Positions 27,243-35,966 of a DNA stretch of 64,000 nucleotides are shown here, piece after piece. The stretch is from NCBI RefSeq assembly GCF_002077945.1, contig NZ_LVYD01000049.1, forward strand, positions 62,001-126,000, written 5' to 3'. The notes beneath the pieces were generated by a model. That model was not told the DNA's origin and searched no databases. It worked only from the letters and a program-made list of their open reading frames with translations. The stretch comes from Niastella vici (lineage in GTDB: Bacteria > Bacteroidota > Bacteroidia > Chitinophagales > Chitinophagaceae). The position numbers and the translations under genes were made by a program. Numbering within the stretch: the stretch's first letter is position 1; every line of letters starts with the position of its first letter.

Positions 27243-27832
27243 AGGGATTTTGAGATTTTAAGTGACAATCTTCTAGGATCAGGTAAGTGTGTACATGTAA
27301 AGTAAACGCAGGAATGCATCTCAATGTTATGATTTTTGTCATCACATTGTATGAATTTCGCGAAATATGGCAATAAGTTGTTTTGGATCAATTCGCAGGT
27401 AAGGATAGTTGTTACCTTTTTTAACTTTTTAAAAAACAAGTAAGAGTAAACGTAGGGTGCGTGTTAGGGTATGTATGAGGTGGCGGTAAGTGTTTATTTG
27501 TACGCTTTTGTCGCCTGGTAATGTGAAGCGTTTTATGCGTACTTCAAACGTCGGAAATCCGGGTATCATTTTGTTTGTTGCCATTATTTTTCTAATTCGG
27601 TTTAGTTATGACCATGGACAGGAATTTTACGGGGTTTGAATTAACATTTTGATATAAACTATAGCACCGGGAGGAGGTTATAATACTTGCCGCCTGTAAT
27701 ACAACAGGTTGGTAAGCATAAACCCCTAAAAAATGATCTTGATCATGAATTAACGATCGGTTAAGATCGATTAAGAGGGTTTAGGCATACTTTTATCGAT
27801 GTTGAAACATACCTGTAAAAAAGTGATATACT
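27243..27832. other. Intergenic gap with a GATC-rich motif
   Basis: This is the divergent spacer between the kinase and the thioredoxin gene. I see no gene. At 27734-27772 four GATC sites fall within 40 bases, in the context TGATCTTGATCA and then TTAACGATCGG-TTAAGATCGA-TTAA, a short imperfect tandem repeat. Its meaning is unclear; it could be a regulator-binding site for the gene at 27833. Confidence 0.35.
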
Positions 27833-28270
27833 ATGACATTACCAGCGTTGTTATTGATTGTGACGAAAGTGTTATTCCCGGGTTGGGGTACTGATTTTGA
27901 CAAAGCCCGGGAAACAGCCAAACAGGAGCATAAGTACATTTTACTGAATTTTTCCGGGTCCGACTGGTGTGGCCCCTGCATACGAATGCACGAGGAAATA
28001 TTTGGAAGCCAGGCTTTTAAGGAAGTTGCCGGAAAAGACCTGGTTTTGATGAACGCCGATTTTCCGCGTTTGAAAAAGAACCAGTTGCCAAAAGACCAAC
28101 AGGAACAGAATGAGCACCTGGCCGATGTATACAATACAAAGGGTGATTTCCCGCTGACCGTACTATTATCGGCCGATGGCAAAGTGATAAAACAATGGGT
28201 GGGATTCCCCGGAAAAGGCGCTGGGCAGTTTGTGAGTGAGATCAAAGCCGCCTGCCAGGCAGGCAATTGA
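27833..28270 (+). CDS. Thioredoxin-fold protein (DsbD-gamma/thioredoxin_7 type)
   Basis: A 145-residue thioredoxin-like protein with redox motif WCGPC (Cys46, Cys49) in FSGSDWCGPCIRMHEEIF and the cis-proline region as GDFPLTVLLSADGK. The first 16 residues are hydrophobic (LPALLLIVTKVLF) and may be an export signal. The family reduces or isomerises disulfides in envelope proteins, or scavenges oxidants. The last 50 bases of the gene are repeated twice more downstream in an 80-bp tandem array (28221-28460), so its 3' end has been duplicated. Confidence 0.87.
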   Translation: MTLPALLLIVTKVLFPGWGTDFDKARETAKQEHKYILLNFSGSDWCGPCIRMHEEIFGSQAFKEVAGKDLVLMNADFPRLKKNQLPKDQQEQNEHLADVYNTKGDFPLTVLLSADGKVIKQWVGFPGKGAGQFVSEIKAACQAGN

Positions 28271-28460
28271 GGTGTTTTCCATTGCCCTTACGTAAGGGCC
28301 CTGAGCAGTTTGAGAGCGAGATCAAAGCCGCCGCCAGGCAGGCAATTGAGGTATTTTCCATTGCCCTTACATAGAATGGTGCTGAGCAGTTTGTGAGCGA
28401 GATCAAAGCTGCCGCCAGGCAACTGAGGTTTTTTCCATTGTCCTTACTCTTACAGAAAGG
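28221..28460. repeat. Three-copy 80-bp tandem repeat of the thioredoxin 3' end
   Basis: Copies start at 28221, 28301 and 28382 with CTGRGCAGTTTG. Each contains GAGATCAAAGC, a GCCAGGCAG or close variant, TTGAGG or CTGAGG, and TTTTCCATTG. The period is 80-81 bp. The first copy is the coding end of the thioredoxin gene plus 30 bases beyond its stop. The second and third do not add usable protein. Confidence 0.85.
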
Positions 28461-28570
28461 CTCAGCATCGCAATAATTTCCCCATTGCCTCATCGGGGCG
28501 TTTACAACCGCTTAACAATTAAAAAGAGAATATGGCATGGAATTTTTTATAGATAAGGTAAATGTTAGTT

Positions 28571-28828
28571 ATGAAAAAAGCCATATTGATGTTGTGCATT
28601 GCCTGCGGGCTTGCAATGAGCAGTACATATGCTCAGGACCAGCCAGCGCAGGACAAGAAGAAAACAGAAACCAATGACTCAAAAACAAAAGTAAAGCCTA
28701 ATACAACGATGAAGGACAAGGCCCATAATGTTGTACATCCTAAAAACAAGCGTTCGCACGGTACAAAAATGAAACATAAAACAGAGGAAGGCAAGACAAA
28801 AACTGAAACAAGCCCGGCCAAGCAATAA
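28571..28828 (+). CDS. Small exported Lys/Thr-rich protein
   Basis: An 85-residue protein from the ATG at 28571 (MKKAILML); an in-frame ATG at 28562 is less likely. A signal peptide (about 23 residues, ending SSTYAQ) is followed by a charged, disordered tail rich in Lys, Thr and Glu (DKKKTETNDSKTKVKPN). There is no domain. Short basic exported proteins of this kind are common in Bacteroidota. A strong terminator follows 40 bp after the stop. Confidence 0.65.
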   Translation: MKKAILMLCIACGLAMSSTYAQDQPAQDKKKTETNDSKTKVKPNTTMKDKAHNVVHPKNKRSHGTKMKHKTEEGKTKTETSPAKQ

Positions 28829-28868
28829 AGGATTTCGTTGATTGAAAATTTAAATTGGATCCATAAAA

Positions 28869-28898
28869 GGGCCATCCCGATAGCTACCGGGATGGCCC
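28869..28898. terminator. Bidirectional hairpin terminator
   Basis: An 11-bp perfect stem, GGGCCATCCCG with CGGGATGGCCC, has an 8-base loop and is followed by TTTTTG. It lies between convergent genes ending at 28828 and 28934. Confidence 0.85.
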
Positions 28899-28933
28899 TT
28901 TTTGTGGAGTGAAATTGAAGAATTGGGTGCCAA

Positions 28934-29431
28934 TTATTTTTTTGCCGTCACATATCCATTGAATGAAATAGGTTGTCTGTTGTAACTGGTTACAACAACC
29001 GAGGCTGATCCGTTGTCAAAAATGTTCAGGGTAAACTGTTTGGGGTCCTGCTGGTCTTTGGGCGTAATATTTATGACCCATCCGCCTTTCTTTCTGTCAG
29101 TGACCTTATAATGAAAATCGGTGGAAGTAAAATTCAAAGGGCCAACTGATGGGTTCAGCGGCGCAGTATAAGCACGGCCGAAATAAGGCAGATCGCTGAT
29201 GATCGTATCCTTCGAAACTGTGAGGTCAAAATCATAAGTTAATTGCCGGGCGTTGCCGGAAGAGGGCAGGGCGGTTTGTGCTTTAAAAACAAAATTCCTG
29301 GCCTCAACTATATTCTTTATTTCGGCTTTTTTATCTTCTTTTTTATTTTGAGCCATCGCGGTAAAAGGAAGAAACGCAAAAGCTATTATTGCCAGCCGGT
29401 AAATACGGCTGCAGGTGATCACATTTTTCAT
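28934..29431 (-). CDS. DUF4251 family exported protein
   Basis: A 165-residue protein from the ATG at 29431. A signal peptide (about 1-28, ending FTAMAQ) is followed by a DUF4251 domain: EARNFVFKAQTALP near the start, then LTYDFDLTVSKDTIISDLPYFGRAYTAP, FHYKVTDRKKGGWVINI and the closing FNGYVT. The family is confined to Bacteroidota, is periplasmic and has no known function. A GTG at 29440 would add three residues ahead of the signal. Confidence 0.85.
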   Translation of the reverse strand: MKNVITCSRIYRLAIIAFAFLPFTAMAQNKKEDKKAEIKNIVEARNFVFKAQTALPSSGNARQLTYDFDLTVSKDTIISDLPYFGRAYTAPLNPSVGPLNFTSTDFHYKVTDRKKGGWVINITPKDQQDPKQFTLNIFDNGSASVVVTSYNRQPISFNGYVTAKK

Positions 29432-29485
29432 ATAACACACTGTTTGTTCTACTATAGAGAACGGCAGGGTGTCATAAATTGTTTG

Positions 29486-30211
29486 TTAAAGTTGGATAAA
29501 ACACCTGATTATCAGTCCGATCATAATGGAAAAAGAAAAGCTCATCAGCGTACCTATCAAAATGTATTCTGCTTCCTTACGTGCTTCGCTGCCTTTAATA
29601 TCATTAAAGCGGAGGATCGACTTGGCCGCGATCAAAAAACCGATGCCTTCAAAATGGCCGGTTACCACAAAGGTGTACACCAGAATACGTTCAAAAATGC
29701 CGATCCATTTTCCCGCATCATTCAGGCTTATGGAAGAGCGCATACCGGTTTCTTCTGCTTCGCGGCGCCATTTTTGAGTAGCGCCGGCCAGTAATAATGA
29801 TAGGGGAAAGGTAACCAGTAAATAGCCGGTGGCAATGGCCCAGGCCGATTGGTTATGCATAACCGATATCCAGTTTTTGGGCAGCCAGCCTGCGGGCGCT
29901 ACAAACAGGCACCACAAAATGAAGATGGTTAAAATATGCGCTATCTGGTCAACGATAAAATAAACAGGTTTATCTGGTTGGTTCAGCTTCCACAGATCGA
30001 TCACGAAATGCGTGAACGTCACAAGCACCGGAAGTATCCATAAATTCCAATTGGGTGCAAACAGGTAAACGAGTATACCATGAATGGCGCAGTGCAGATA
30101 AAGCATCCAGGAGCGGGCTTTCAAACGTTGTTTGTGGCGTACCATGGCACGCGTTTGAAATATAAAGTCACCCAGGAGGTGAGCGAAAAGCCATTGAAAT
30201 AAGGTTACCAT
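29486..30211 (-). CDS. DUF3307 membrane protein
   Basis: A 241-residue integral membrane protein. The opening LFQWLFAHLLGDFIFQTRAMVRHK is the DUF3307 signature, and several hydrophobic helices follow (LHCAIHGILVYLF, ILPVLVTFTHFVIDLWK, AWAIATGYLLVTFPLSLLL, plus a C-terminal pair). Function is unknown. It lies downstream of a SatD-like gene on the same strand (131 bp gap). The two families are often neighbours in Bacteroidota genomes, so a shared role is likely. Confidence 0.83.
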   Translation of the reverse strand: MVTLFQWLFAHLLGDFIFQTRAMVRHKQRLKARSWMLYLHCAIHGILVYLFAPNWNLWILPVLVTFTHFVIDLWKLNQPDKPVYFIVDQIAHILTIFILWCLFVAPAGWLPKNWISVMHNQSAWAIATGYLLVTFPLSLLLAGATQKWRREAEETGMRSSISLNDAGKWIGIFERILVYTFVVTGHFEGIGFLIAAKSILRFNDIKGSEARKEAEYILIGTLMSFSFSIMIGLIIRCFIQL

Positions 30212-30342
30212 AATTAATGCTTAAGACTGAGTGCTTAACGCTGCTTTCCGGAATTCGATCTTCTTCAATAACCCAAACACACCCCGAAATGCGGGCGGGG
30301 CCATCTGCGTTAAACTTTGAGCGTTCTGCGTCTAAATATAAA

Positions 30343-30975
30343 TTAAAGCGTTGGTATAACCGATTCGAAGCGGGTGAGAATTTTATTAACAACCGGCCAG
30401 CCGGCTGCCTGAAGCCGTTGGCTTACCGAGGGTTGTTTGATCTTTAATTTTTTTGCTATTGCTGCCTGGGTAAGGTTCTGTAATTGCAGGTATAAAGCTT
30501 GCGCCTGTTGGGGGGTGAGGCGTTGAATAAGATAGTTCAGGGTGGCGCTGTGAACCTGCCATTCGCTGGTGAATTCTTCGGATATACCCGCAATGCTGAT
30601 CACATCACCGTTTTTTGCCAATTCATCGAGGTAGGGGCCCGATAGCTGGAACGCTGAGCCGTCGGAAGTGATGAGCTGTTTGCTTTTAAAACTGATTTCG
30701 CCCACTCCAACGGCCAGCCGTATTTTGTAATTTTCCTGTATAAGGTAGCAATGCAGCAATAACACCATTCGTAAGGAAGCCAGCCGGTTACTGGTGAATA
30801 TTACCTGCAGGCTATCGCCACGATATTGTTGAAAGCGCATATCGGGCCATTGTTTAGCTGAGTGCTTTAAAAACGCGTCAAGTATTTGCTGCAGCTTTCT
30901 CCTGGATGCCGGGTTCAACAGGGAAGAACCTATTATATCCCCGCTGATCACTGCGGCTTTCTGATTATTAACCAT
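30343..30975 (-). CDS. SatD-like protein with C-terminal helix-turn-helix
   Basis: A 210-residue protein. The N-terminal part (1-140) has the SatD-like opening AAVISGDIIGSS, then RFQQYRGDSLQVIF, KIRLAVGVGEISF and DGSAFQLSGPYLDEL. The layout recalls a nucleotide-cyclase-like fold. The C-terminal 60 residues form a helix-turn-helix (LTPQQAQALYLQLQNLTQAAIAKKL, QPSVSQRLQAAGW), so it probably binds DNA. SatD was first described in a streptococcal acid-tolerance locus; its function is not established. The promoter region contains a 22-bp palindrome and three 20-bp dyads, which suggests autoregulation. The DUF3307 gene follows. Confidence 0.83.
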   Translation of the reverse strand: MVNNQKAAVISGDIIGSSLLNPASRRKLQQILDAFLKHSAKQWPDMRFQQYRGDSLQVIFTSNRLASLRMVLLLHCYLIQENYKIRLAVGVGEISFKSKQLITSDGSAFQLSGPYLDELAKNGDVISIAGISEEFTSEWQVHSATLNYLIQRLTPQQAQALYLQLQNLTQAAIAKKLKIKQPSVSQRLQAAGWPVVNKILTRFESVIPTL

Positions 30976-30995
30976 AAACTATCCCCCCTTTCTAA

Positions 30996-31106
30996 CAAAT
31001 ATAGGCTTATAAGCCTATATTATCAAATTATAGTACTGTAGTACTATAATTATGCGTTATAGTATTGTAGTACTATATTTTAAGAATATAGTATTGTGAT
31101 ACTATA
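30996..31106 (-). promoter_or_regulatory. SatD-gene promoter with a palindrome and three phased dyads
   Basis: Read on the minus strand, TTTG (31024-31027), exactly 20 bp, and TATATTTG (30996-31003) form a consensus promoter 21 bp from the start codon. A perfect 22-bp palindrome (half site ATATAGGCTTA, 30999-31020) fills the spacer and overlaps the -7 box. Upstream of the -33 box lie three near-palindromes of 20 bp at 31029, 31058 and 31087, precisely 29 bp apart; the first reads TATAGTACTGTAGTACTATA. The palindrome is positioned for repression; the upstream dyads may bind the same or another regulator. Confidence 0.75.
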
Positions 31107-31156
31107 TTGTATTTTTTGCGTATTTGACGTATCCCTTGCTGAATGGTCTATAAATC

Positions 31157-31197
31157 AAAAACCCTCCGTCCCGATAGCTACCGGAACGGAGGGTTTT
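31157..31197. terminator. Hairpin terminator of ahcY
   Basis: The 12-bp arms AAAACCCTCCGT and ACGGAGGGTTTT are separated by a 17-base loop. It lies 42 bp beyond the ahcY stop on the minus strand and carries a T run in both directions. Confidence 0.8.
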
Positions 31198-31239
31198 TAT
31201 ATGCGAGTGTAAACGCTTGCTGAATTGGTACAGGTGCAA

Positions 31240-32565
31240 TTAATACCTGTAGTGTTCGGGTTTGAACGGTCCTTCCTTGGGTATACCCAGGTAAGCAGCC
31301 TGTTCATCGGTAAGTACATCCAGCTCAACACCGATCTTTTTCAGGTGCAGGCGGGCAACTTTTTCATCGAGGTGTTTAGGCAGAACGTATACTTTGTTCT
31401 CGTAGTTCTTACTGTTTGTCCACAGTTCCAACTGGGCCAGTGTTTGGTTTGTAAAGGAGTTACTCATTACAAAACTGGGGTGTCCTGTAGCGCAACCGAG
31501 GTTCACCAGGCGGCCTTCTGCCAGCAAAATGATCTCTTTGCCATCGATGTTATACAGGTCAACCTGGGGTTTAATGGTGTCTTTGGTATGTCCGTAGTTG
31601 TTATTCAACCAGGCTACGTCAATTTCAATATCGAAGTGGCCAATGTTACAAACGATGGCTTTGTCTTTCATTGCTTTGAAGTGAACGCCGGTGATGAGGT
31701 CGCGGCAGCCCGAAGCGGTAACAATGATGTCGGCTTCTTTAACGGCGTCGATCATCTTTTTAACTTCAAAACCATCCATAGCAGCCTGTAAAGCGCAAAT
31801 AGGATCTATTTCAGTAACGATAACCCGGCAACCGGCTCCTGCCAGTGAAGCGGCAGAACCTTTACCTACATCGCCATAGCTGCCTACAACAGCTACTTTA
31901 CCAGCCAGCATTACATCGGTAGCGCGGCGGATAGCGTCGACCAGGCTTTCTTTACAACCGTATTTGTTATCGAATTTCGATTTGGTAACAGAGTCGTTTA
32001 CGTTAAAGGCGGGAATAGGTAAGGTGCCTTTAACCATTCTTTCGTACAAACGGTGAACGCCTGTAGTGGTTTCTTCACTCAAACCTTTGATGTGTTGAAC
32101 CAGCTCAGGGTATTTGTCGAATACGATGTTGGTAAGGTCGCCACCGTCATCGAGGATCATGTTCAGGGGGCGGTCGGCGCCACCAAAGAACAATGTTTGT
32201 TCAATACACCAGTCGGCTTCTTCCAGTGTTTGGCCTTTCCAGGCATAAACACCAATACCGGCAGCGGCAATAGCGGCAGCAGCGTGGTCCTGGGTAGAGA
32301 AGATATTGCAAGAGCTCCATTTAACCTCTGCGCCCAGGGCGATCAGGGTTTCAATAAGCACTGCTGTTTGAATGGTCATATGTAAACAGCCGGCGATACG
32401 GGCGCCTTTTAAAGGCTGTGATGAACCATATTCGGCACGTAACGCCATCAAACCCGGCATTTCAGCCTCTGCAAGGCGAATCTCTTTCCGACCCCATTCT
32501 GCAAGACTGATATCTTTAACTTTATAGGGAAGTGAAAAGTCAATGTTTTTGGTGAGTGTAGACAT
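31240..32565 (-). CDS. ahcY: Adenosylhomocysteinase
   Basis: A 441-residue cytoplasmic enzyme, full length for the family. It hydrolyses S-adenosylhomocysteine to adenosine and homocysteine, relieving product inhibition of methyltransferases in the activated methyl cycle. Diagnostic lines are [47 protein letters not shown] (with the NAD-contacting lysine region), the Rossmann motif [16 protein letters not shown] and the C-terminal PEHYRY. It stands alone between a terminator and a minus-strand -7 element, so it is probably monocistronic. Confidence 0.97.
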   Translation of the reverse strand: MSTLTKNIDFSLPYKVKDISLAEWGRKEIRLAEAEMPGLMALRAEYGSSQPLKGARIAGCLHMTIQTAVLIETLIALGAEVKWSSCNIFSTQDHAAAAIAAAGIGVYAWKGQTLEEADWCIEQTLFFGGADRPLNMILDDGGDLTNIVFDKYPELVQHIKGLSEETTTGVHRLYERMVKGTLPIPAFNVNDSVTKSKFDNKYGCKESLVDAIRRATDVMLAGKVAVVGSYGDVGKGSAASLAGAGCRVIVTEIDPICALQAAMDGFEVKKMIDAVKEADIIVTASGCRDLITGVHFKAMKDKAIVCNIGHFDIEIDVAWLNNNYGHTKDTIKPQVDLYNIDGKEIILLAEGRLVNLGCATGHPSFVMSNSFTNQTLAQLELWTNSKNYENKVYVLPKHLDEKVARLHLKKIGVELDVLTDEQAAYLGIPKEGPFKPEHYRY

Positions 32566-32591
32566 ATCTGTTTGAATGTTTATTTCGGCGG

Positions 32592-32599
32592 CAAAGCTA
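32592..32599 (-). promoter_or_regulatory. Probable -7 element of ahcY
   Basis: On the minus strand the sequence reads TAGCTTTG, matching TAnnTTTG, 27 bp from the start codon. A TTTG lies 24 bp further upstream (32624-32627), wider than the usual 19-20 bp. Confidence 0.4.
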
Positions 32600-32706
32600 C
32601 AATTTAAGTACGAAAATCAGCCGCAAATCCCCCTATACCCCATCAAATAATAATGAAAACAGGGGCCTGGGAACTTACTTCCGGTTAGTTTACTTAACAG
32701 GTTGAT

Positions 32707-33123
32707 CTATACGGTCTTTTTGGTAAGATCGGCTACGGTTTTCTTTTCCAGGATCCGCAAATTGGCATCCCGTACCAGCACCATCATATCGTGCAGGCCG
32801 CATTGCTTTTCATCGCAGTTCTTACATCGTTCGTAAAAGTAAAGACTTACGCAGGGAAGCATGGCTATGGGGCCATCTATTAACCGTACAATTTTGGCCA
32901 GGGAAACATCTTTGGGCGATACTTTAAAGAAATAGCCGCCCCCTTTTCCCTTTTTACTTTCGAGAATGCCAGCTTTTTTTAGCTCGAGCAGGATGTTTTC
33001 CAGAAACTTAAGGGGAATGCGTTTCTTTTTCGAAATTTCAGCAATAAGAATAGGTTCATTATCCTTCTTCTCAGCCATATACATCAAGGCCTTAAAGGCA
33101 TACTGGGCTTTCTTGGATAGCAT
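32707..33123 (-). CDS. Rrf2-family transcriptional regulator
   Basis: A 138-residue regulator with an N-terminal winged helix (LSKKAQYAFKALMYMAEKKDNEPILIAEISKKK, recognition-helix region IPLKFLENILLELKKAGILESKKG). Near 90-107 it carries four cysteines in the spacing C-x8-C-x2-C-x4-C (CVSLYFYERCKNCDEKQCG), in the place where Rrf2 relatives such as IscR bind an iron-sulfur cluster. It may sense iron-sulfur status, oxidants or sulfur metabolites. Its upstream neighbour ahcY on the same strand suggests a link to sulfur amino-acid metabolism, but the gene has its own promoter space. Confidence 0.88.
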   Translation of the reverse strand: MLSKKAQYAFKALMYMAEKKDNEPILIAEISKKKRIPLKFLENILLELKKAGILESKKGKGGGYFFKVSPKDVSLAKIVRLIDGPIAMLPCVSLYFYERCKNCDEKQCGLHDMMVLVRDANLRILEKKTVADLTKKTV

Positions 33124-33307
33124 GTATTTTCTGTTTAAACACGTAAAATGCCCCGGTAGTTTGGCGCAGGGCTATAAGGGCGTAAGATAAAATAATTTAT
33201 TTATCCTCCGCTATCTTATATGAACGGATGTATAAGCCCCCGGTTTCTGCTTAAAACCGCCGGCCCCAGCCAGAGCTTCCTTTTACAATTGCCTGGTTTT
33301 TGCCCCT

Positions 33308-33982
33308 TTATCTTATGCTCACCAGCTTATGTACATACGCGTACTTGATTAGCCCGATAACGCTGGTAGTCTTTGTTTTCCGGAATATGTTCTTACGATG
33401 GGTTTCAACAGTGCGTTCGCTGATAAACAACCGTTCGGCGATCTGCTTATTACTGTATTCCTGCTCAATGAGGCGAATGACTTCCAGCTCCCGGTCGGTA
33501 AGATGTGTTGTTTCGGGAGTTACTTTTCTGAGGCGTACTGTAGTAGGATTAGGCATTTCGTTAAGCGTTTTATCGTTTATGTAAATATGCTCAATCATGT
33601 TTTCCAATGCTTTGGTTAAAGTTTGTTTATCGGTGGTTTTTAACACATAACCCGCAATGGTCCCTTCTTCTATCATCGTGTTTACGATATTGTCCTGGCC
33701 CTTTTCAAACAGGGCAACCATTTTTATGCGGGGGAACAGCTCTTTAACCTGATTGGCCAGTTCATGACCATTCCTGTAAAGCATGGTGATGTCGGCAAAC
33801 AGAATATCAACAGGGGTGCAGGCCATTTGGCGAAGCAGCTCCTGCGGATTGGTGGTTATAATAACAGCTTTGAAATATTCATGCTTGTGTAGCAGCGACA
33901 GTAATACATCGATTACCATCTGGTGATCTTCTGCAATAGCCATGCGGATCTTTTTTCGTTTCATGTTTGGCAGGTTAAACAT
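33308..33982 (-). CDS. LuxR/NarL-type response regulator, orphan
   Basis: A 224-residue regulator; an ATG at 33964 (MKRKKIRMAIAEDH) is an alternative start. The receiver has phosphoacceptor Asp64 in ILFADITML. The usual MPG after it is replaced by MLYRNG, and lysine appears in GYVLKTT. The LuxR domain is LTDRELEVIRLIEQEYSNKQIAERLFISERTVETHRKNIF (conserved residues present). No kinase is adjacent; the nearest encoded kinases are more than 6 kb away. Confidence 0.9.
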   Translation of the reverse strand: MFNLPNMKRKKIRMAIAEDHQMVIDVLLSLLHKHEYFKAVIITTNPQELLRQMACTPVDILFADITMLYRNGHELANQVKELFPRIKMVALFEKGQDNIVNTMIEEGTIAGYVLKTTDKQTLTKALENMIEHIYINDKTLNEMPNPTTVRLRKVTPETTHLTDRELEVIRLIEQEYSNKQIAERLFISERTVETHRKNIFRKTKTTSVIGLIKYAYVHKLVSIR

Positions 33983-34494
33983 TCAGCCGATAATAGTTAT
34001 GGCTTTTACTTGCACGCAGACCTTACTACCCCAGACCTTTCTGATAGTGATAGTATCAAATCTTCTGCCAGTGCCTGTTTTACGCGCTGTGTGCTTGCCT
34101 GGTCGCCCGCTTATGACCAAAACAGGGTCATAAAAAGAAGGAAATATTGTTAAAGAGGGTAAAATGTGTTGAATACATGGCGGGCCGGGGGAGGTGCTTC
34201 CAAATTCAATATGATTCGCAAAAGGAAAGGTTATCGCATAGCAAGGATGATCCGGTTTGAGACAGTTCATGTAGCAGTAGTTTGGTAATTCGTACTAAAA
34301 TTTACTTAATTACCCGACAGAAAAGTGCAATTGCTATAAAAATTGAGCAATATCAAATTAGTGATAAGGTTTTGCAGGAACCGGATCTAAATAGCCCGAA
34401 TAAAAATTGATAAATATTTTAGGAATATTTTGGGCTAATATCAGGTTTAAATAATGTTCTATGAATAATAACCTGATTATTATGTACATAAAAC
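33983..34494. other. Intergenic gap, no gene supported
   Basis: The minus-strand open frame at 33983-34270 lacks protein-like character. From 34300 the sequence becomes very AT-rich, with no recognisable promoter having both boxes. Confidence 0.4.
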
Positions 34495-34523
34495 AAATAA
34501 CCCCCGTTTGGCGGAGGTTATTT
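34495..34523 (-). terminator. Hairpin terminator of the parAB-dapB operon
   Basis: The 12-bp arms AAATAACCCCCG and CGGAGGTTATTT (one mismatch) enclose a 5-base loop, and TGTTTTATG follows on the minus strand. It lies 29 bp after the dapB stop. Confidence 0.7.
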
Positions 34524-34551
34524 GTGTATATATTCTTTTTATTTATTTGTT

Positions 34552-35268
34552 CTACAGGCCCAGCACATCGCTCATGTTGTAAATACCTTTTTTACCCTTC
34601 AGGAATTCGGCAGCCAGTACAGCGCCGGTAGCAAATCCCTTGCGGTTATGGGCCGTATGTTTTATTTCAATGTCGTCAATCTCTGATTGGTAAGTGATGA
34701 TATGCGTGCCGGGGGCGGGGTCAACCCGCTCGCTGATGATCTCCAGGTCTTCCCGGTTTTTGCTTGCCTCGTTCACCCATTGCTTCTTTTGCTCTATTGA
34801 TTGTAAAATGCTTTCGGCGAGGGTGATGGCGGTACCACTGGGCGCATCTTTCTTTTGTGTATGATGTACCTCTGTAAGCTTTACATCATATTCCTTATGC
34901 GGGGCCATCAATTCGGCAAGTCTTTTATTAATGGCGAAGAAAATATTGACCCCTACGCTGAAGTTACTGGCATACAGCATGGCGCCGTTCTTTTTAGTGC
35001 AGTAGGTGGTCGCTTCTTCAAAGCGTTGCAGCCAGCCGGTTGAACCGCTAACAACGGGAACGCCCGCATCGAAGCACCGGAGCACATTGTCAAAGGCGAC
35101 CTCGGGACCGGTAAATTCAATGGCCACATCGGCTTTTTTAATATTCTCGATGGTATTGTCCTGAATGTTTTCGATACCTACTTTTAAAACGATCTCATGG
35201 CCACGTTGCAAGGCAATTTCTTCAATGGCATGACCCATTTTGCCGTAGCCGATTAACGCAATTTTCAT
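34552..35268 (-). CDS. dapB: 4-hydroxy-tetrahydrodipicolinate reductase
   Basis: A 238-residue NAD(P)H-dependent enzyme of the diaminopimelate/lysine pathway, supplying lysine and peptidoglycan precursors. It has the Rossmann opening MKIALIGYGKMGHAI, the conserved EFTGPEV and SGSTGW, the catalytic region EVHHTQKKDAPSGTA, and the C-terminal GVLAAEFLKGKKGIYNM-like line (ATGAVLAAEFL). Length fits the shorter Bacteroidota form. It is the last gene of parA-parB-DUF5683-dapB, 31 bp after DUF5683. Confidence 0.96.
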   Translation of the reverse strand: MKIALIGYGKMGHAIEEIALQRGHEIVLKVGIENIQDNTIENIKKADVAIEFTGPEVAFDNVLRCFDAGVPVVSGSTGWLQRFEEATTYCTKKNGAMLYASNFSVGVNIFFAINKRLAELMAPHKEYDVKLTEVHHTQKKDAPSGTAITLAESILQSIEQKKQWVNEASKNREDLEIISERVDPAPGTHIITYQSEIDDIEIKHTAHNRKGFATGAVLAAEFLKGKKGIYNMSDVLGL

Positions 35269-35299
35269 CTCTTGGAAATTAAATTAACTGGAAACTTTT

Positions 35300-35956
35300 T
35301 CAGCGCGCTAAGGTATTGCTTTTATCGGTAAACCTGAACACTACACTTACGCCAACCGAACTGGTTGAAAGAATAGCCGGTTTTACCTGCATGGTGAGGT
35401 TGTCGTTTACGTTAAAACCTTTCAGGTGGGCGTCTACCGTAGCATCAACCACATTTAAACCCCAGAATAACAGGGTGAACAGGATGGAGTAGTCCATGTT
35501 CTTACGGAACTCGTTGCGGTAGTTGAGGATGGAGCTTGCCTGCCCATTTTTAACCAGTGATTGTAATTTCGAATTCACTGCATCAATACTGTCGGTATTA
35601 TTGGGAAAATTAGGGCTCGATACCACCGCCAGCGCATATTTGGTACGGTTATACCACCGCTTATTGTCAAAAAAGGTATAGATAGGTATACCAACGGCTG
35701 CATATACGATGGGGACCTTCCAGTATTTTTTATTGTATATCTGGCCAAGGCCGGGAAGAATGGCAGAATAGATAGCGGCCGTGCGGGGTGAATATACCCG
35801 GTTACCAGCCGAATCGCGCCAGAGTCCTTTTTTCACTTTATGACTGGCTACTATTTTTCCCGTGGTATCCTTTACAATGAGGCTGTCTTTTTGCTGTGCC
35901 ATTGACAGCACAGGAATTGTAAGGGTAAGTGCAATAACAACGAAAAATTGCTTCAT
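35300..35956 (-). CDS. DUF5683 membrane protein
   Basis: A 218-residue protein from the ATG at 35956, 10 bp after the parB stop; an upstream start at 35980 would overlap parB. A signal peptide (KQFFVVIALTLTIPVLSMAQ) precedes the DUF5683 core RTAAIYSAILPGLGQIYNKKYWKVPIVYAAVGIPIY and a second hydrophobic segment (YSILFTLLFWGLNVVDATVDAHL). The family recurs between parB and dapB in Bacteroidota and is of unknown function, probably an envelope protein. Confidence 0.87.
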   Translation of the reverse strand: MKQFFVVIALTLTIPVLSMAQQKDSLIVKDTTGKIVASHKVKKGLWRDSAGNRVYSPRTAAIYSAILPGLGQIYNKKYWKVPIVYAAVGIPIYTFFDNKRWYNRTKYALAVVSSPNFPNNTDSIDAVNSKLQSLVKNGQASSILNYRNEFRKNMDYSILFTLLFWGLNVVDATVDAHLKGFNVNDNLTMQVKPAILSTSSVGVSVVFRFTDKSNTLAR

Positions 35957-35966
35957 GCAGGCGAAC

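Noticed and set aside
27734-27772. Cluster of four GATC sites as an origin or Dam-regulated site
   Set aside because: No DnaA boxes or dnaA gene are nearby, and Dam methylation cannot be assumed in this phylum; kept only as a note in the gap entry.
28242-28493. Minus-strand open frame with repeated CLAAALISLTNCS
   Set aside because: The repetition comes from the 80-bp tandem array; it is the reverse shadow of the thioredoxin end.
31029-31106. Three evenly spaced repeats resembling a minimal CRISPR array
   Set aside because: The units are 20-bp dyads with 9-bp spacers, there are no cas genes, and they sit just upstream of a promoter. An operator array explains them better.
33983-34270. Minus-strand open frame of 95 codons
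   Set aside because: Pro/Thr-rich with no domain or conserved pattern, in non-coding sequence upstream of a regulator gene.
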